Of a stretch of DNA of 64,000 bases, positions 45,652 through 55,545 are shown piece after piece. The notes below the pieces were generated by a model. That model had not been told where the DNA came from. It saw only the letters and a program-made list of their open reading frames with translations, and searched no databases. The first letter of the stretch is position 1. Every line of letters starts with the position of its first letter. Made by a program: the position numbers and the translations under genes. Origin of the DNA: Olsenella_K sp050953285 (GTDB taxonomy: Bacteria; Actinomycetota; Coriobacteriia; Coriobacteriales; Atopobiaceae); contig JBMNMK010000002.1 of NCBI GenBank assembly GCA_050953285.1, positions 1,426,001 through 1,490,000 on the forward strand, read 5' to 3'.

Positions 45652-46245
45652 CTAGTTGTGCGGGTTGATGAACTTCTCCATGTAAACCATGTCGTACCAG
45701 GTGTCAAACTTGCGGGCACACATCTCAAAGCGGCCGACCATCTTATAGCCGCAGCGCTCGTGAAACGCAATGCTGGCATCGTTGAGATGAGAATCTTTTG
45801 CGCGTGAAGCAGCAATGCAGGCATAGAGGTTGGTTATGCCTTGCTTTTGGCAACGCTTTTCCAACTCTTGGTAAAGAGCGCTACCAAGCCCCTGACCGCG
45901 CATGGATTGCTCAAGATAGATTGAAGTTTCTGCACTGGGACGATAGGCCTCTCTACCATAGAATGCATGAGCATAGGCATAGCCCACTACCTGCGGTGAC
46001 GCGGCGGCGTCGCCCGCGCTGTCAGCATCGCCCGCGGCAGCGCCGATCTTCTCGTACACTAAATAGGGGTAGTGCTCCGTGATCGAGGCAATACGCGCGC
46101 GGAACCCTGCCACCGTTGGCACCGTGATCTCAAACGTGATGGCGGTGTGACGCACGTAGGGCTCGTATATCTTGAGGAGCGCCGCGGCGTCGGCCGGTGT
46201 GGCCTCGCGGATGGAAAATTGCCCAGCAAATGGCTGTGTGCTCAC
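45652..46245 (-). CDS. GNAT N-acetyltransferase, phosphinothricin-acetyltransferase-like
   Basis: 197 residues. Features: IREATPADAAALLKIYEPYV at the start, AFYGREAYRPSAETSIYLEQ, acetyl-CoA loop RGQGLGSALYQELEKRC (about 116-132) and the family end FHERCGYKMVGRFEMCARKF. Similar enzymes acetylate phosphinothricin-like or methionine-derivative amines. An Ala/Asp/Gly insert (about 69-83) is unusual. GTG start overlaps the preceding gene stop (GTGA), so it is co-translated with the LOR/SDH-domain enzyme. Confidence 0.88.
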   Translation of the reverse strand: MSTQPFAGQFSIREATPADAAALLKIYEPYVRHTAITFEITVPTVAGFRARIASITEHYPYLVYEKIGAAAGDADSAGDAAASPQVVGYAYAHAFYGREAYRPSAETSIYLEQSMRGQGLGSALYQELEKRCQKQGITNLYACIAASRAKDSHLNDASIAFHERCGYKMVGRFEMCARKFDTWYDMVYMEKFINPHN

Positions 46246-47450
46246 TGAATGTGCTCCTCTATGGGCGCATTTTCTGCCACAACGCCCAGGCCACGAGCTA
46301 CGATAGTAATGAAGTCTTGAACGTTGGTGACAATGGCCGTCGCAGAAAGAGAACCTCTATCCTGCAGCTTGTTAACTACAAATTCCGTGGAGTCCACCGC
46401 ATAGAGATACAGTGGCCGTATGCCATCTTTGGTCACCCTAAACGAAGGCGTCATATTGCCCGTTGCGATGGTATGTAACATAGTAGCTAGACAAATGACC
46501 GTTGTAGCTTTGCGGATAAGCGCGCGCATCTTCTCCTGAGACTCATAGACATCTGCCACCACTTCAGGCAAAGGTCCATCGTCTCTAATTGAGCCCGCCA
46601 GCACATAGGGAACGCGCGATTTTTCCAGTTGATACATGATGCCGTTATCTACGCCATAGTCCTCAATGAAGCGCGCAATTGAGCCGCTTCTGCGCACGCG
46701 ATTGATCACGTCGAGGTGGTTGTGGTGTCCACTTGGCATAGATCTTTGCGTATAAATGTCCTGACCTAACGCCGTATGAAGATGTGCTGCCTCTAGGTCA
46801 TGGGTGGCTAGGGCATTGCCCGCCAAAACGCCATCTACATACCCTGCAGCAATCATAGCCTGCATGAATCTTCGCGCATCGTAGTCAAAGGCAAACGCTG
46901 GCCCCATCACCCACAACACGTTGCCGTGTGTGCGCTCGTAGCGCAAAAGCTCGATGAGCTTGTCGTAATCACGCGCAAACGAGGTCTCTCTACTTCTGCC
47001 TTGTCTGAAAACAAACTCTCCGCCGCCCGCATCTTTTGCACCGTCTTTGGCATCAAAACCGCTGGTATGAACCAGTATGCCTTCACTGCCATCCTCCGTG
47101 CGGCCAACAATGATCTCATCACCCGCCCTGAGCGCACGATTAGCTTCAATATCAAACGTATAACCATCTGCCGTCTTGTGCACAATTACGCTGGCATCCA
47201 TGCGTGTCTCTGGTGCCAAATACCACCTGCCGCCGAGTTTGTAATACTCCGGATACATAGATGTGGAGTGAAAGTTCTCTGGTGCTACACCATCTGTATC
47301 CACAACCGCAAGCTGCGCATTGGGCGCCGAAACCAACGCCGGATCACCAAAGTTTGGCTCATGGTAGACAGGCAGCGAAAACGGTGGAAGCTCGTGGGCA
47401 AAGTCATGCTCAGGCGCATGGGCATTCATGCGTGCGTTCAAGATGGACAT
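46242..47450 (-). CDS. LOR/SDH-domain enzyme (TIGR00300 type), possible ornithine cyclodeaminase
   Basis: 402 residues from an ATG at 47450 with a strong AAGGAGG site. Markers: FHSTSMYPEYYKLGGRWYLA, VIVHKTADG, GDEIIVGRTEDG, a Rossmann-like centre (GNVLWVMGPAFAFDYDARRF) and GVLAGNALATHDLEAAHLHT, which fit the LOR/SDH conserved-region family. Archaeal members act as an NAD-dependent ornithine cyclodeaminase making proline; the same activity is a reasonable guess but not shown. It forms a pair with the GNAT gene that overlaps its end. Confidence 0.72.
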   Translation of the reverse strand: MSILNARMNAHAPEHDFAHELPPFSLPVYHEPNFGDPALVSAPNAQLAVVDTDGVAPENFHSTSMYPEYYKLGGRWYLAPETRMDASVIVHKTADGYTFDIEANRALRAGDEIIVGRTEDGSEGILVHTSGFDAKDGAKDAGGGEFVFRQGRSRETSFARDYDKLIELLRYERTHGNVLWVMGPAFAFDYDARRFMQAMIAAGYVDGVLAGNALATHDLEAAHLHTALGQDIYTQRSMPSGHHNHLDVINRVRRSGSIARFIEDYGVDNGIMYQLEKSRVPYVLAGSIRDDGPLPEVVADVYESQEKMRALIRKATTVICLATMLHTIATGNMTPSFRVTKDGIRPLYLYAVDSTEFVVNKLQDRGSLSATAIVTNVQDFITIVARGLGVVAENAPIEEHIQ

Positions 47451-47517
47451 ACTACCTCCTTGGTCTGTGATGACTCTACGCTCCCTCGCTTGGGCGAGAA
47501 CATCTTGTTTCTCGCCG

Positions 47518-48792
47518 TTAACCTTGATCTGCGCCATCCTCAGTGCTTGCCGGCTGCTCTCTGTCAGCTGCAGCGGTACGTGCCAGCTGCTCGCTGTCAG
47601 CTGCGGCGGTACATGCCAGCTGCTCGCTGTCAGCTGTAAGCTGCACGCACTTCTCGCCCGCCTGCGCTTGCGCGTATAGTTTTTCTTGCCGTCTCTGCTC
47701 TAGAAAGTAATCAAACTGCAGCTTGATGAAAGCTCCCACCGGCACAGCCACCAGCATGCCCAAAATGCCGCCGATGGTACCGCCTGCAATAAGAGAGACA
47801 ATGACCAGCAGCGGGTGGACCTTGATGGTTGAACCCAAAAGCTTGGGGTTCACCACGTTAGCATCCACCACAAGGATGATGGCCAAACAGATAGCCCCCA
47901 CGATCATTTTGTGGAAATCACCTGCAGCAATGCAGGAGATGATAAGCGTTCCGTAGCCCACAAAGCCCGTGAGGTAAGGAATGAGGTTGCCCACGCCCAT
48001 CAAGATGCCAATCATGCCTCCGTAGGGAACCCGCACAATGGTGAGCACCACGCTCACCTCTATGCCTACCAGCAGAGCATCTAAGAATTGACCGCGCAGG
48101 TAGCCAGAAAAGACGCGCTGGGCATCTTTTGCCATACGTTTCACATGTACACGGATTTTATCGCTCACCAAGATATCGTAAGCACGCTTCCAGTATGCAC
48201 TGATGTTTGCCCCATCTATGAGGAAATAGACCGTAAAGATGATGGAGAACAGCGTCGTTGAGAGCGCCTCGGGCGCGTCTGAAAGCATGGAAGTTACATG
48301 CTCAAGAAGGCTATCCACAGATATTCCCGCTGACTCGAGCTGCTTGATAAGCATGTCCACAAAGTCCTGGTAGCGGCTGGTGAGTTCGGTAAAGACCAGC
48401 TGGATATCCTCCAAGCGAACCTCTTGGATCTGCCGCATGACCGCACTGAGTGCCGCAAAGAGAAGAAACACCACGGCGGTTAAGGTAAGCACCACCGTAA
48501 TTGCCACCGCCACATTGTGGCGCAGGACATCGCGCTGTATGGGTAGATAGCGCTCAAAGAACGCCACAATGGGGCTCAAGAGATAAGAAAAGAGCAACCC
48601 CAGTGCCAAAGGCTTAGTGATTGCTGAGAAAACCTGAAAAATCACACGCCAAAAACCTGCTGAATTATAGAGGATCAAACCCAGAAGAATGGTGATAAAG
48701 AGAGCAAAGATTCCCAGCGTCACCCGTTTGATGGAGCGCTTATCCCACAAGTCCCTAAAAATATTCACGCGCTTCTCTTTTCTGGGCGCCAT
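47518..48792 (-). CDS. AI-2E family (PerM-like) transporter
   Basis: 424 residues with about eight membrane segments and the family core (GYLRGQFLDALLVGIEVSVV, PYGGMIGILMGVGNLIPYLT, IKVHPLLVIVSLIAGGTIGG). Members are exporters or Na/H antiporters of loosely known substrate. The last ~45 residues are a repeat-coded tail (DSEQLACTAAA, DSEQLARTAAA, DREQPASTEDG) that varies by 33-bp units. Start ATG 48792. Its end lies 68 nt before the next gene on the same strand. Confidence 0.88.
   Translation of the reverse strand: MAPRKEKRVNIFRDLWDKRSIKRVTLGIFALFITILLGLILYNSAGFWRVIFQVFSAITKPLALGLLFSYLLSPIVAFFERYLPIQRDVLRHNVAVAITVVLTLTAVVFLLFAALSAVMRQIQEVRLEDIQLVFTELTSRYQDFVDMLIKQLESAGISVDSLLEHVTSMLSDAPEALSTTLFSIIFTVYFLIDGANISAYWKRAYDILVSDKIRVHVKRMAKDAQRVFSGYLRGQFLDALLVGIEVSVVLTIVRVPYGGMIGILMGVGNLIPYLTGFVGYGTLIISCIAAGDFHKMIVGAICLAIILVVDANVVNPKLLGSTIKVHPLLVIVSLIAGGTIGGILGMLVAVPVGAFIKLQFDYFLEQRRQEKLYAQAQAGEKCVQLTADSEQLACTAAADSEQLARTAAADREQPASTEDGADQG
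47553..47637. repeat. 33-bp in-frame tandem repeat in transporter tail
   Basis: Units of 33 bp start at 47553, 47586 and 47619 (GCTGCTCGCTGTCAGCTG core), each coding 11 residues of the AI-2E protein C-terminus. Since 33 is a multiple of three, copy changes keep the frame. Confidence 0.85.
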
Positions 48793-48955
48793 GCCCGTGG
48801 CCTCAAAAGCTTCCTCACAATGCTGTAAGCATTATCTTTACCCCAATCAATTCATGCTAGTATTCTGAAAATCAGACACAAGGAGTACATGTTGTTTGAC
48901 TTTTAACAGTATCCTTTGTTCCAGTTTTCATGATCTGAGATGTAAGGAGCATGCG

Positions 48956-49618
48956 ATGTCGGAAAAAGATCAGACGAGCCAAGCTTCTGAACTCCCAAGA
49001 GAATCAGATGTTGCCCAAACAAGCAGTGTTGATAGCCAACGTGCACCACATGCTGGCGAGGAAGCATTAGACGCAGCATCTACAGACACTGGATGTGCTG
49101 GGAAGAAATCAGCGCAAAAAGAGCGGCTCTACAAGAGTGTCCATGGCGCAATTAAGCTTGCCACCTGGGGACAAATAGTATCTTTGCTACCTGCTGGTTC
49201 TCTTTTTCTCATGTCCATTACGCTGTCTCTCATGACCATGTTCAGACTTTTTCACCTGCTGCTATTCACCGTTTTGGGAGAGTACAGCCTATTAAACATG
49301 GCAGTTGAGTTTGTGGAGTTTACCGACTTCTTTCTGCTGGCAACCGTTCTCTACATCACATCGCTGGGACTCTTTAAACTCTTTGTATATGAAAAGATCA
49401 AACTGCCTAAATGGCTGAGTTTTCAAGACTTTGATGACCTTAAAGAGCGTCTGGTAGGCGTGGTCGTAGTTATGATCGCTGTATTCTTCTTAGGAGAGGT
49501 GTTGCGTGAAGAATCTCCTGGAAACCTGCTCATGCTCGGCGGCAGTATCTCTTTGGTCATCTGCTCCTTGGCGGTCTATATCAAGCTGGTCTACCATGCA
49601 AGCCACAAGGTTGACTAG
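48956..49618 (+). CDS. YqhA/UPF0114-type membrane protein
   Basis: 220 residues from an ATG at 48956 after TAAGGAGC. A polar Ser/Asp-rich head of ~65 residues precedes the family core: WGQIVSLLPAGSLFLMSITL, FVEFTDFFLLATVLYITSLG, LPKWLSFQDFDDLKERLVGV and a last helix. Three or four membrane segments. The family is widespread and uncharacterised. The head is longer than usual for UPF0114. It is divergent from the AI-2E transporter gene. Confidence 0.8.
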   Translation: MSEKDQTSQASELPRESDVAQTSSVDSQRAPHAGEEALDAASTDTGCAGKKSAQKERLYKSVHGAIKLATWGQIVSLLPAGSLFLMSITLSLMTMFRLFHLLLFTVLGEYSLLNMAVEFVEFTDFFLLATVLYITSLGLFKLFVYEKIKLPKWLSFQDFDDLKERLVGVVVVMIAVFFLGEVLREESPGNLLMLGGSISLVICSLAVYIKLVYHASHKVD

Positions 49619-49904
49619 AGCAACTTGTTTGGGGCTCGCTTGGAACAGCACGCTATGCAGCTTGTGGTTTTGGCTGACGGAATACGGTTGCTGCCATGCA
49701 CCGTCACACAACCCCCACAGACGCTGCTACCTGTGTTGGAATTAGGACACAGGCGCCCACATACTTTGTAAAAACGTTTGAAAAGCTCTGCTCACATGCC
49801 ATTTTGCTGGCTGGGTGCGTATTGTTTTAACGTGGCATCACAAGACATATTACTTCTTGCCCGATGCCCCACTTGAGCATATCCCCATTTCACAAGGAGT
49901 CTCT

Positions 49905-52478
49905 GTGAGCAGAGTTTTCGAGATATTTTACCGCGATCTCAAGCGCATCTTGAGAAACCCCGTCGCGTTGGTAGTCACGCTCGGCGTTTGCGTGATTCCC
50001 TCTCTCTATGCGTGGTTCAACATCATTGCCAACTGGGATCCTTACAAGAACACGCAAGATGTCCCTGTAGCGGTGGTCAACCAAGATACAGGAGATGCTA
50101 TCGAGGGAATGGGTGACATCAACGCCGGCGACATGGTGGTTGAGCGCCTGAAAGAAAATGACCAGCTGGACTGGGAGTTTGTCGACAAGCAAGACGCGCT
50201 CGACGGCGTGACGTCTGGGCGCTACTACGCAGCCATCGTGCTGCCAGAAACCTTCACGCAAGATCTGGCCAGCGTGCTCTCGGGCAACCTGTCCTCCCCC
50301 ACCATCACCTACTATGTCAATGAAAAGCTCAATCCCATAGCGCCCAAAGTGACCGATACCGGCGCAAACACGCTGGAAACGCAGATTGACCAGACCTTTG
50401 TTGAGACCGCGAGCGGCGTGGTGCTCGAAAAGCTCCAGGGCCTTGGCAGCACGACGCTGGATTCGCTCGACTCCACCACCGACAACGTCGTCACCAAAAT
50501 AGAGAACGCGCAAGCGAGCGCCAACACCCTAGAGCAGGGGCTTGCAGATACGCGTGATGCCCTTATGCAGGCGAGAAATGCTGCTGACTCCGCAGGTACA
50601 ACCCTTGAGACGCTCTCGTCTCAAGCAAGCGGTGCCAGCCAGGACCTCAAGAGCGCGCTGGATACCATAAACGGTGTGCGCCAGAGCAAGCAGGAGCTCA
50701 CATCAAGCCTGACAGCAGATCTCACGCGCGCTTCTGGCCTGGCAGTAGGCGCTTCTGCCAAGGCCACCAGTGCCGTAAGCTCCGTCTCCGGCGCCATTTC
50801 ACAGGCGCAAGGCACGCTGGAAGCTGCCCTTGCGCAGGCGCAACGCCTCCAGGACCAAAACGCGGCCACCCTTGAGCGGCTCGAGCGCCTGACGCCGCTC
50901 ATTCCTTCCACAGTGAGGCCGCAATGGGATGACCTTATCGCCCGCTTGCAGACGCAGCTTGACCGCTATCAGGAGGCCATCGACACACTTGAGCAGGCAT
51001 CGAGCGACATCAAGGCAAACAACGACGCCACGCTTAGCCTGGCAACCACGCTCAACAACTCTGTGCAAAGCGGTGCGGACAGCCTCTTGTCCACGCAAGA
51101 TGCCCTTGTTAACCAGGCGCTTCCTGCGCTGGACGGCGCGCTTGATACGCTTTCTGGCGCTGGCGCGGACCTGTCGGGCGCGCTGGGTGCACTTTCGCCC
51201 GCGCTCATGCAGGCGCAGACCATTTTGGACCAGCTTGACACTACCTTGGCAGATGCTGACAGCGCGCTGGCGCTCACGCAGACGCAGGTGCAAAACGTGG
51301 CCGCTGACCTCGGCGATATTGCCACCGACATCAAGACCGTCCAGGCCTCGGATACGGTGGCAAAGATCCGCCAGCTCACGCAGGACGATCCCGAGGACGT
51401 GGCGCAGTTCCTGGCAACGCCGGTCACCATAGACGAGCAATCCGTCTTTACCGTGGCCAACTATGGCTCGGGTGTGGCGCCGTTCTACACCAATCTGGCG
51501 CTGTGGGTGGGCGGCTTTGTGCTGGTAGCCATCTACAAGTTAGAGGTCGATACCGAAGGCGTGGGCAGCTTTAGCCCCTGGCAGGGCCTGCTTGGTCGCT
51601 GGCTTTTGCTCTTTGTGTTAGGCGAGCTCCAGGGCCTTATCTGCACGGTGGGCGACCTTGCGATCGGCATCCAATGCGTCAATCCTGCGCTGTTCATCGT
51701 GGCCGGCCTGGTTGAATCTTTTGTGTACGTAAGCATCATCTACGCGTTTTCCGTGGCGTTCAAGCACATCGGTAAGGCGCTCTGCGTGCTGTTGGTCATC
51801 CTCCAGATTCCCGGGTCCGCAGGCACCTACCCCATAGAGATGATGCCGGGCTTCTACCAAAACATTCATCCCTGGCTGCCCTTTACCTACGGCATTGATG
51901 CTATGCGAGAAACCATTGCAGGCAGCTATGGCAATTACTACCTGCAAAATATTGGCATGCTGCTGCTCTTTATGATCCCGGCGCTCATTGTGGGGCTGGG
52001 GCTCAGGCGTCCACTCATCAACGTGAACGTGCTCTTTGACCGGCGCCTGTCGGATACCGATCTCATGATCTCCGAGCGCTTTGGCACAGAGATTGAGCAC
52101 TACCGCCTGGCGGTTTTGGTACGAGCGCTCTCAAGCACGGACGAGTCACGAAAGCACCTGCAAGAGCGGCTTGACCACTTTGAGCAGCGCTATCCCAAGA
52201 TCCAGCGCGGCGGCTTCATATGCCTGGTGATACTGCCCATAGGTTTGGCCATAGCCATGTTTGCGTCCCCGCAGCCAGCCAAGCTCACCCTCTTTATCCT
52301 GTGGATTGTCTCCATCGTGATCTTAGACACCGTGCTCATCATCACCGAATATATCCACGATTCGCTCCATCGACGCATCAACACATCACTCATGAGCCGC
52401 GCGCAAGTGGTCGATCTTATCGACGAGGGCTACGCCCATGAGCACCCCGGTAACGCCGAGCCAGAGGAGGACAAATAA
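49905..52478 (+). CDS. YhgE/Pip family membrane protein (first of two)
   Basis: 857 residues from a GTG at 49905 with AAGGAG upstream. N-terminal helix with IPSLYAWFNIIANWDPYKNT, then an extracellular part of ~450 residues that is mostly coiled coil (Ala/Leu/Ser/Asp/Gln heptads, about 180-490), and five or six C-terminal membrane segments of ABC-2 type (LWVGGFVLVAIYKLE and so on). The family includes the phage receptor Pip and the type VII secretion component EsaA. The following paralogue overlaps by one base (TAATG). Confidence 0.87.
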   Translation: MSRVFEIFYRDLKRILRNPVALVVTLGVCVIPSLYAWFNIIANWDPYKNTQDVPVAVVNQDTGDAIEGMGDINAGDMVVERLKENDQLDWEFVDKQDALDGVTSGRYYAAIVLPETFTQDLASVLSGNLSSPTITYYVNEKLNPIAPKVTDTGANTLETQIDQTFVETASGVVLEKLQGLGSTTLDSLDSTTDNVVTKIENAQASANTLEQGLADTRDALMQARNAADSAGTTLETLSSQASGASQDLKSALDTINGVRQSKQELTSSLTADLTRASGLAVGASAKATSAVSSVSGAISQAQGTLEAALAQAQRLQDQNAATLERLERLTPLIPSTVRPQWDDLIARLQTQLDRYQEAIDTLEQASSDIKANNDATLSLATTLNNSVQSGADSLLSTQDALVNQALPALDGALDTLSGAGADLSGALGALSPALMQAQTILDQLDTTLADADSALALTQTQVQNVAADLGDIATDIKTVQASDTVAKIRQLTQDDPEDVAQFLATPVTIDEQSVFTVANYGSGVAPFYTNLALWVGGFVLVAIYKLEVDTEGVGSFSPWQGLLGRWLLLFVLGELQGLICTVGDLAIGIQCVNPALFIVAGLVESFVYVSIIYAFSVAFKHIGKALCVLLVILQIPGSAGTYPIEMMPGFYQNIHPWLPFTYGIDAMRETIAGSYGNYYLQNIGMLLLFMIPALIVGLGLRRPLINVNVLFDRRLSDTDLMISERFGTEIEHYRLAVLVRALSSTDESRKHLQERLDHFEQRYPKIQRGGFICLVILPIGLAIAMFASPQPAKLTLFILWIVSIVILDTVLIITEYIHDSLHRRINTSLMSRAQVVDLIDEGYAHEHPGNAEPEEDK

Positions 52479-54658
52479 TGAAAAAGGTCTGGCTCATTTT
52501 TAAGCAGGATTTCCACAATGCAACAAAAAACGTTATCGCGCTGATTGTATGCATTGGTTTGATTATCATTCCGTCGCTCTACGCGTGGTTCAACATTGCA
52601 GGCAGCTGGGATCCGTATGGCCACACCGACGGCCTCAGGGTGGCGGTGGCAAACACCGACGAGGGCTATACCTCAAAGACCTTGCCCATGCAGCTCAACT
52701 TGGGCCAAGAGGTCTCTGCCAGTTTGGCCCAAAGCGAGAAAATAGGCTATGAGATCACCACAAAAGAGGAGGCAGAAGAGGGTGTGCGCGCAGGCACTTA
52801 CTATGCAGCCATTGTGATCCCAGAGAATTTCACGGAGCGCCTGCTCTCCTTTACCTCATCAAATGTTGAATCAGCATCTATGACCTATCTCATCAACGAA
52901 AAGGAAAATGCCATTGCGCCCATCGTGACCGATAAGGCCGTGAGTGCCCTGCAGTCCGACATTCAAGAATCGCTCACCGCAACCGTGAGCGAGGTGGGCA
53001 TCAATACCCTGGTCAACCTGGACAATTACCTGAGCGACGACGAAACGCTTGCGCTGGCACAAAACATCAGCGCGGAGCTGTCGGAAGGGTCGTCTGACCT
53101 ACGCGCTATCTCGCAGAACGTGAACGCCTACGCGCACGTGCTCTCATCTGCCTCACGCCTGATCGACAGCTCTCAGGAGCTGCTGGCCAGCACCGACTCC
53201 GCCACCTCCGATGCCTCTGACATCCTCTCCAAGAGTGCTGACGGCATGTCTCAAGTGGGAAACAGCTTGGACATTGCCGCTTCGGCCATCAATACTGCGC
53301 TCGATTCAGGCTCTGCCTCCATGAATGCCATAGACAGCGCCGTTGACCAGTCATTTGATGCCGCGACCACGACCGCCGACCACAGCGCCCAGGAGCTGGA
53401 CGACGTGGCAGCGCGCGTGGAGACGCAGCGTGCGGCCTACGCGGACTTGGCCCAGGCCCTTCGAGAGCTCCAAGCGCAGCTTCCTGCTGACATGCAAGGC
53501 GTGCTGGACGGAGCTATTGGCCAGGTAGATGGCATTGTGGAAAATCTTGCCGCGGTGGAAGAGCGCTTGAACAGCGCCGCTGCGAGCATCCGGAACAAGA
53601 GCCAGAGCGCCACCGATGACCGCGCCGAAGTGCAAGAACTTCTCGCCCGCGCAAAAGAGCAGGTCGGAGGGCTTAAGTCCAGCTACCAGAACGATCTTCG
53701 CCAGAGTATTTCCACGCTGGCCGAGAAGATCATGGCGGCATCGGGCTCCGCCTCCAGCGTATCCGGCCAGGTGGCAGAGACGCTTGCCGCTCTTGATGAG
53801 ACCAGCGCTGCCGCGGCCCAAAACCTGCACGACACCGAAGCCAACCTGAGCGATGTTTCGACTCAAATATCGGGCGCGGCAGATGATCTGGACGGCGTGA
53901 TTTCAAGCTTGCAAGCTGCCGCAGAATCCAAGGATCTTGCCAAAGTACGCCAGATCCTCTCAGCAGGATCCCAAGACCTGTCCCAGTTTATTTCTACACC
54001 CGTGACGCTTGAGCGCGTCCCCATCTATGCCATCGAGAATAACGGTTCAGCCATGGCTGGCTTCTATACGACGCTTTCTCTCTGGGTGGGCGCCATCGTG
54101 TTGGTGGCCATGATGCGCACGGACGTCTCCGACGCAGAAGCCGCGGCCGTAGGCGCTGCGCCACGCCATCGCTATCTGGGACGCCTTGGCGTTTTCTGCA
54201 TCTTGGGCATGCTTCAGGCCACGCTGGTGGCTCTGGGCGATATCTTCTACCTGGGCATTCAGTGCGTTGATCCCGTGGGCTTTCTCCTGGTGTGCCAGAT
54301 CAGCTCCATTATCTACGTGAACATCATGTATGCCCTCACAGTAAGCTTTGGTGATGTAGGCAAGGCCATTTCCGTGTTCTTGCTCGTCATACAGGTAGCA
54401 GGCTCCGGTGGCACCTTCCCGGTGCAGATGCTACCATCCGGCTTTCAGGCAGCCTACCCCTACCTGCCTTTTGTGCATACCATCTCCGCTATGCACGAGT
54501 GTATAGCGGGTCATTTTGGCACCGTATGGCTTACAGAGCTCGCCATCCTCTGCATCTTCTTGGTGGCATCACTCATCTTGGGTCTGGCGCTCAGAAAACC
54601 TGTTGTACGTCTCAACAACTGGATCATCAAGAAGCTCGAGGATACCAAGATCATGTAG
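52478..54658 (+). CDS. YhgE/Pip family membrane protein (second of two)
   Basis: 726 residues with the same plan as its neighbour: IPSLYAWFNIAGSWDPYGHT at the N-terminus, YYAAIVIPENFTERLLS, a long coiled-coil extracellular part (about 180-490), and ABC-2-like C-terminal helices with GSGGTFPVQMLPSGFQ, which parallels GSAGTYPIEMMPGFYQ in the first protein. The two arose by duplication and probably form a heteromer. No ESX/WXG100, FtsK or EssB gene is in this window, so a type VII secretion role is not supported here. Confidence 0.87.
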   Translation: MKKVWLIFKQDFHNATKNVIALIVCIGLIIIPSLYAWFNIAGSWDPYGHTDGLRVAVANTDEGYTSKTLPMQLNLGQEVSASLAQSEKIGYEITTKEEAEEGVRAGTYYAAIVIPENFTERLLSFTSSNVESASMTYLINEKENAIAPIVTDKAVSALQSDIQESLTATVSEVGINTLVNLDNYLSDDETLALAQNISAELSEGSSDLRAISQNVNAYAHVLSSASRLIDSSQELLASTDSATSDASDILSKSADGMSQVGNSLDIAASAINTALDSGSASMNAIDSAVDQSFDAATTTADHSAQELDDVAARVETQRAAYADLAQALRELQAQLPADMQGVLDGAIGQVDGIVENLAAVEERLNSAAASIRNKSQSATDDRAEVQELLARAKEQVGGLKSSYQNDLRQSISTLAEKIMAASGSASSVSGQVAETLAALDETSAAAAQNLHDTEANLSDVSTQISGAADDLDGVISSLQAAAESKDLAKVRQILSAGSQDLSQFISTPVTLERVPIYAIENNGSAMAGFYTTLSLWVGAIVLVAMMRTDVSDAEAAAVGAAPRHRYLGRLGVFCILGMLQATLVALGDIFYLGIQCVDPVGFLLVCQISSIIYVNIMYALTVSFGDVGKAISVFLLVIQVAGSGGTFPVQMLPSGFQAAYPYLPFVHTISAMHECIAGHFGTVWLTELAILCIFLVASLILGLALRKPVVRLNNWIIKKLEDTKIM

Positions 54659-54693
54659 GCTTGGCGAGCGCACAAGATGGCGAGCGCAGGGGT

Positions 54694-55545
54694 TTATCGC
54701 CCAATGCGGCGCAACGCAGCGTGAACTGCCTCGTCCTCGTCGTCAGTTACCTCGATCAAGTCCGGGTCAAACGGTGATACGTAGCCTTTCTGCGCCACCG
54801 TGTCCTGAATCCAGGCAAGCAGGCCGCTCCAGTACTCCTTGCCAAAAAAGACCACGGGCGTGGTGGCTACCTTGTGCGTTTGCACCAGCGTTAGCAGCTC
54901 AAAGACCTCGTCGAGCGTGCCAAAGCCGCCGGGAAAAACGATGGCTCCCGAAGAATACTTAACAAACATGGTCTTTCTCACAAAGAAGTACCTGAAATTG
55001 ATGCCCAGGTTCACGTAGCTGTTGAGCCCCTGCTCGTGCGGCAGCTCGATGCCAAGACCCACCGACGTGCCTCCCACCTGCGACGCGCCAAAGTTTGCCG
55101 CCTCCATGATGCCCGGGCCGCCGCCAGTGATCACTGCCACGCCCTGCTGCGCAATCTTTCTGGCGACGCGACACGCCGCGTGATACATGGGGTCTGACCT
55201 GGGCGTTCTTGCCGAGCCAAAGCAGGCCACGGCAGGGCCTATCTCCGCCAGCGCGCCAAAGCCGTCCACAAATTCGGCCTGGATCCTGAGCACGCGCCAG
55301 GGATCCATATGCAGCCAGTCCGTGTCCTCTTCATGCGAGAGCAGGTGGCTCGTGGTCGACGTGGTGGGGATCAGCGGCTCGCGCATGATCACCGGGCCTT
55401 TGAGGTAGGCGTCGGAGAGGTCGGTCTCTGCCGGGGCGTCGGGCAGGGGCTGGGCGGGGCCTGCTTTCGAGCGTGCCGTGTCGGCGTTGGCTTCAGGCGA
55501 GAAGTTCTTATCGCCCGATGTCGTATGCGTATGTGTGGTTGCCAT
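54694..55545 (-). CDS. LOG-family (TIGR00730) nucleotide hydrolase
   Basis: 283 residues. The LOG core starts near residue 105 with ACFGSARTPRSDPMYHAA, then VITGGGPGIMEAANFGA and the PGGxGTxxE motif FPGGFGTLDEVFEL, which binds the nucleotide. These enzymes release free bases from nucleoside 5'-monophosphates. The ~100-residue N-terminal extension is polar. Its last codons are GGG CGA TAA, and the following bases repeat those after hydF. GGCGAGAA-GTTC-TTATCGCC at 55493-55515 within its first codons is an inverted pair of the over-represented motif. Confidence 0.9.
   Translation of the reverse strand: MATTHTHTTSGDKNFSPEANADTARSKAGPAQPLPDAPAETDLSDAYLKGPVIMREPLIPTTSTTSHLLSHEEDTDWLHMDPWRVLRIQAEFVDGFGALAEIGPAVACFGSARTPRSDPMYHAACRVARKIAQQGVAVITGGGPGIMEAANFGASQVGGTSVGLGIELPHEQGLNSYVNLGINFRYFFVRKTMFVKYSSGAIVFPGGFGTLDEVFELLTLVQTHKVATTPVVFFGKEYWSGLLAWIQDTVAQKGYVSPFDPDLIEVTDDEDEAVHAALRRIGR

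Noticed and set aside
49905..54658. Type VII secretion locus
   Set aside because: Only YhgE/Pip proteins are present; no WXG100, FtsK/SpoIIIE, EssB or EccD gene is nearby.
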